Part shown: piece by piece, positions 26,289-27,554 of the stretch
Position numbering within the stretch: position 1 is the stretch's first letter
Layout of the letters: each line of letters opens with the position of its first letter
DNA from: an uncultured Collinsella sp.
GTDB taxonomy: Bacteria > Actinomycetota > Coriobacteriia > Coriobacteriales > Coriobacteriaceae
Length of the DNA: 27,554 nucleotides
Assembly: GCA_902494295.1 (NCBI GenBank)
Contig: CABUSL010000011.1
Location: 1-27,554, forward strand
Direction: 5' to 3'
The notes under the pieces: generated by a model
The model's input: the letters and a program-made list of their open reading frames with translations, nothing else
Told to the model about the DNA's origin: nothing
The model's database searches: none
Position numbers and translations under genes: made by a program

Positions 26289-27221
26289 ATGATTTACACG
26301 CTCACTGCAAATCCCGCCATTGACTACAACATCGCCTGCGACGGCCTTGCTGCCAACACCGTCACGCGTACTCGCAACGCCGTCTATACGCCCAACGGCA
26401 AGGGCCTCAACGTCTCGTTTACGCTTGACCACTACGGTGTCGACACCACGATCCTTGGCTTTTTCGCCGGCTTCTCGGGCGAGTTTATCGTTAAGGGCGC
26501 CGAGGCCCTGGGCGTGCCCGTCAAGCCCGTTTGGACCGACGGCATCACGCGCGTCAACGTGTTCCTCAATGCCGGACCCGACACCGAGTACAACATGGTC
26601 AACGCCGGTGCCGCCATCAACGAGGCCAACGAGCAGGAGATGTTTGAGCTCATCGATTCGCTCGATGACATGACCTGCCTGGTCATCAGCGGCTCGCTGC
26701 CTCCCAACACTTCCGAGGGCTTCTTGGCCGAGGTCCTGCGCCGCGTCAAGGCCAAGGGGGCCGAGTTCGTCCTCGACATCTCGAGCCATCAGCTGGCAGA
26801 CCTCATTGCCATGGAGCCGCTGCTGATCAAGCCCAATGACGACGAGCTGCTCGACATCTTTGGCATTAAGGTGAGCGGTGGCGACGATGAGTCCGTCAAG
26901 GGCGCTATGGCCGAGCTGCACGCTAAGGGCGCCAAGAACGTGCTGCTGACCCTCGGTGGCGCCGGTGCGTACTTCTCCAACGGCGAGCACATCTGGTTTG
27001 CCAATCGCACCTTCGACGTCAAGCTGCTGTCGACGGTGTGCGCCGGCGATTCCTCGCTCGCTGCCTTCCTGTCCGTATGGCACGACGCTCCCGAGCGCGT
27101 CGAGGATGCCCTCCGTCTGTCGATGGCCACCGGCGCCAACGTGGTCGAGTGCCCGGGCCTGGGCGACTTTGCCAAGGTGGACGAATATAAGAAGCACATC
27201 GAGGTTCGTCAGGTCTGCTAG
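26289..27221 (+). CDS. PfkB-family sugar-phosphate kinase (1-phosphofructokinase type), second copy
   Basis: A 310-residue paralogue of the preceding kinase and of the same length. It keeps YTLTANPAID, TDGITRVN, LLIKPNDDE and CAGDS with catalytic D254. It has the usual Asn in NGKGLNVS (N41) and Ser after the catalytic Asp, so it looks closer to a standard 1-phosphofructokinase than its neighbour, while sharing the NGKG and CAGD substitutions. GAAAGGA (26276-26282) supports ATG 26289; an in-frame GTG at 26274 is unlikely. It is a separate transcription unit between two terminators. No sugar-specific EII gene is in the window to name the sugar. Confidence 0.9.
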   Translation: MIYTLTANPAIDYNIACDGLAANTVTRTRNAVYTPNGKGLNVSFTLDHYGVDTTILGFFAGFSGEFIVKGAEALGVPVKPVWTDGITRVNVFLNAGPDTEYNMVNAGAAINEANEQEMFELIDSLDDMTCLVISGSLPPNTSEGFLAEVLRRVKAKGAEFVLDISSHQLADLIAMEPLLIKPNDDELLDIFGIKVSGGDDESVKGAMAELHAKGAKNVLLTLGGAGAYFSNGEHIWFANRTFDVKLLSTVCAGDSSLAAFLSVWHDAPERVEDALRLSMATGANVVECPGLGDFAKVDEYKKHIEVRQVC

Positions 27222-27243
27222 CCGCATCGAAAAATCGCTGCCG

Positions 27244-27279
27244 AACACCCGCTTTGGATCTCCGAGGCGGGTGTTTTTT
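27244..27279 (+). terminator. Terminator after the second PfkB gene
   Basis: AACACCCGC (27244-27252) pairs with GCGGGTGTT (27267-27275), followed by a T-run to 27279. Confidence 0.9.
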
Positions 27280-27416
27280 GCTCGCTGAACGCATATGGCG
27301 TCTGCTGTCTCGTTTTATGGAATTGACGACGCGATTGCGTGTGCGCGCTTTCTCGTTTCTTGTTAGACTTCTTGAGAACCATCGATTAACGCTCACAAGT
27401 GCAGGAGGCCATAGGC

Positions 27417-27554
27417 ATGTGCAATGTTTCGCTCAACGGTAATCAACCGTCCGATGCGTCCCTGTGCGTCCTGCGCGCGCTTGAGGCGGCTGGTCTTGAG
27501 GCTTGGTACGTGGGCGGTTGGGTGCGCGACGCCCTGATGGGGTGCCCCAGCCAC
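27417..27554 (+). CDS. cca: CCA-adding enzyme (tRNA nucleotidyltransferase), 5' part
   Basis: Only the first 46 codons are in the window. The translated start contains LEAAGLEAWYVGGWVRDAL, the signature of the class II CCA-adding/poly(A) polymerase nucleotidyltransferase head, which leads into the catalytic domain. It would add or repair the CCA end of tRNAs. AGGAGG (27403-27408) is 8 bases before the ATG. The gene runs off the end of the window, so length and later domains cannot be judged; a poly(A) polymerase-like relative is the alternative. Confidence 0.85.
   Translation, partial: MCNVSLNGNQPSDASLCVLRALEAAGLEAWYVGGWVRDALMGCPSH

Overview
The window looks like chromosomal DNA of a high-GC anaerobic actinobacterium, most probably a Collinsella-like member of the Coriobacteriia. 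This is inferred from the whole gene set: a one-chain pyruvate:ferredoxin oxidoreductase, carbamate kinase, LytTR two-component systems, a general PTS (HPr and enzyme I), strong C/G third-position codon bias and good Shine-Dalgarno sites. No 16S or other RNA gene is present to prove it. No CRISPR array, insertion sequence, tRNA or rRNA was found.

Layout. Bases 132-3820 form a tight three-gene operon: a secreted or anchored protein with a Gly/Ser linker, a membrane-tethered Ser/Thr kinase, and an FHA-domain protein. A structured leader then precedes nifJ (4271-7810), which ends in an unusually large palindromic terminator region. A 655-base spacer leads to arcC (8466-9428). A membrane-anchored C39-like cysteine peptidase lies on the minus strand (9617-10618). 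Divergent from it, an APC-family permease (10973-12424) is followed by a metal-dependent amidohydrolase (12556-13833). Then comes a LytS/LytR-type two-component pair (13952-16110).

Bases 16203-22561 hold a zinc-phospholipase-C-like protein, a UMF1-family transporter, a glycosyltransferase overlapping a second LytS-type kinase, a second LytTR regulator, and a small metallophosphoesterase. Bases 22562-27221 hold ptsH, ptsI and two tandem, diverged PfkB-type sugar-phosphate kinases, each transcript unit closed by a terminator. The window ends inside a CCA-adding enzyme gene.

How the genes may work together. The permease, amidohydrolase and nearby carbamate kinase suggest uptake and hydrolysis of an amidated or dipeptide-like nitrogen compound, with ATP recovered from carbamoyl phosphate; the adjacent LytSR pair could be its regulator. 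This is inference from gene order. HPr, enzyme I and the two sugar-phosphate kinases fit PTS sugar entry into glycolysis, with NifJ taking pyruvate to acetyl-CoA and reduced ferredoxin.

The least expected material is between the genes: a 29-bp perfect inverted repeat framing the nifJ terminator, a 99-base layered hairpin upstream of ptsH, a Shine-Dalgarno-sequestering pairing in the ptsH leader, a terminator inside the putative leader of the glycosyltransferase operon, and two palindromic elements with a GGGACGTTC core that overlap stop codons.
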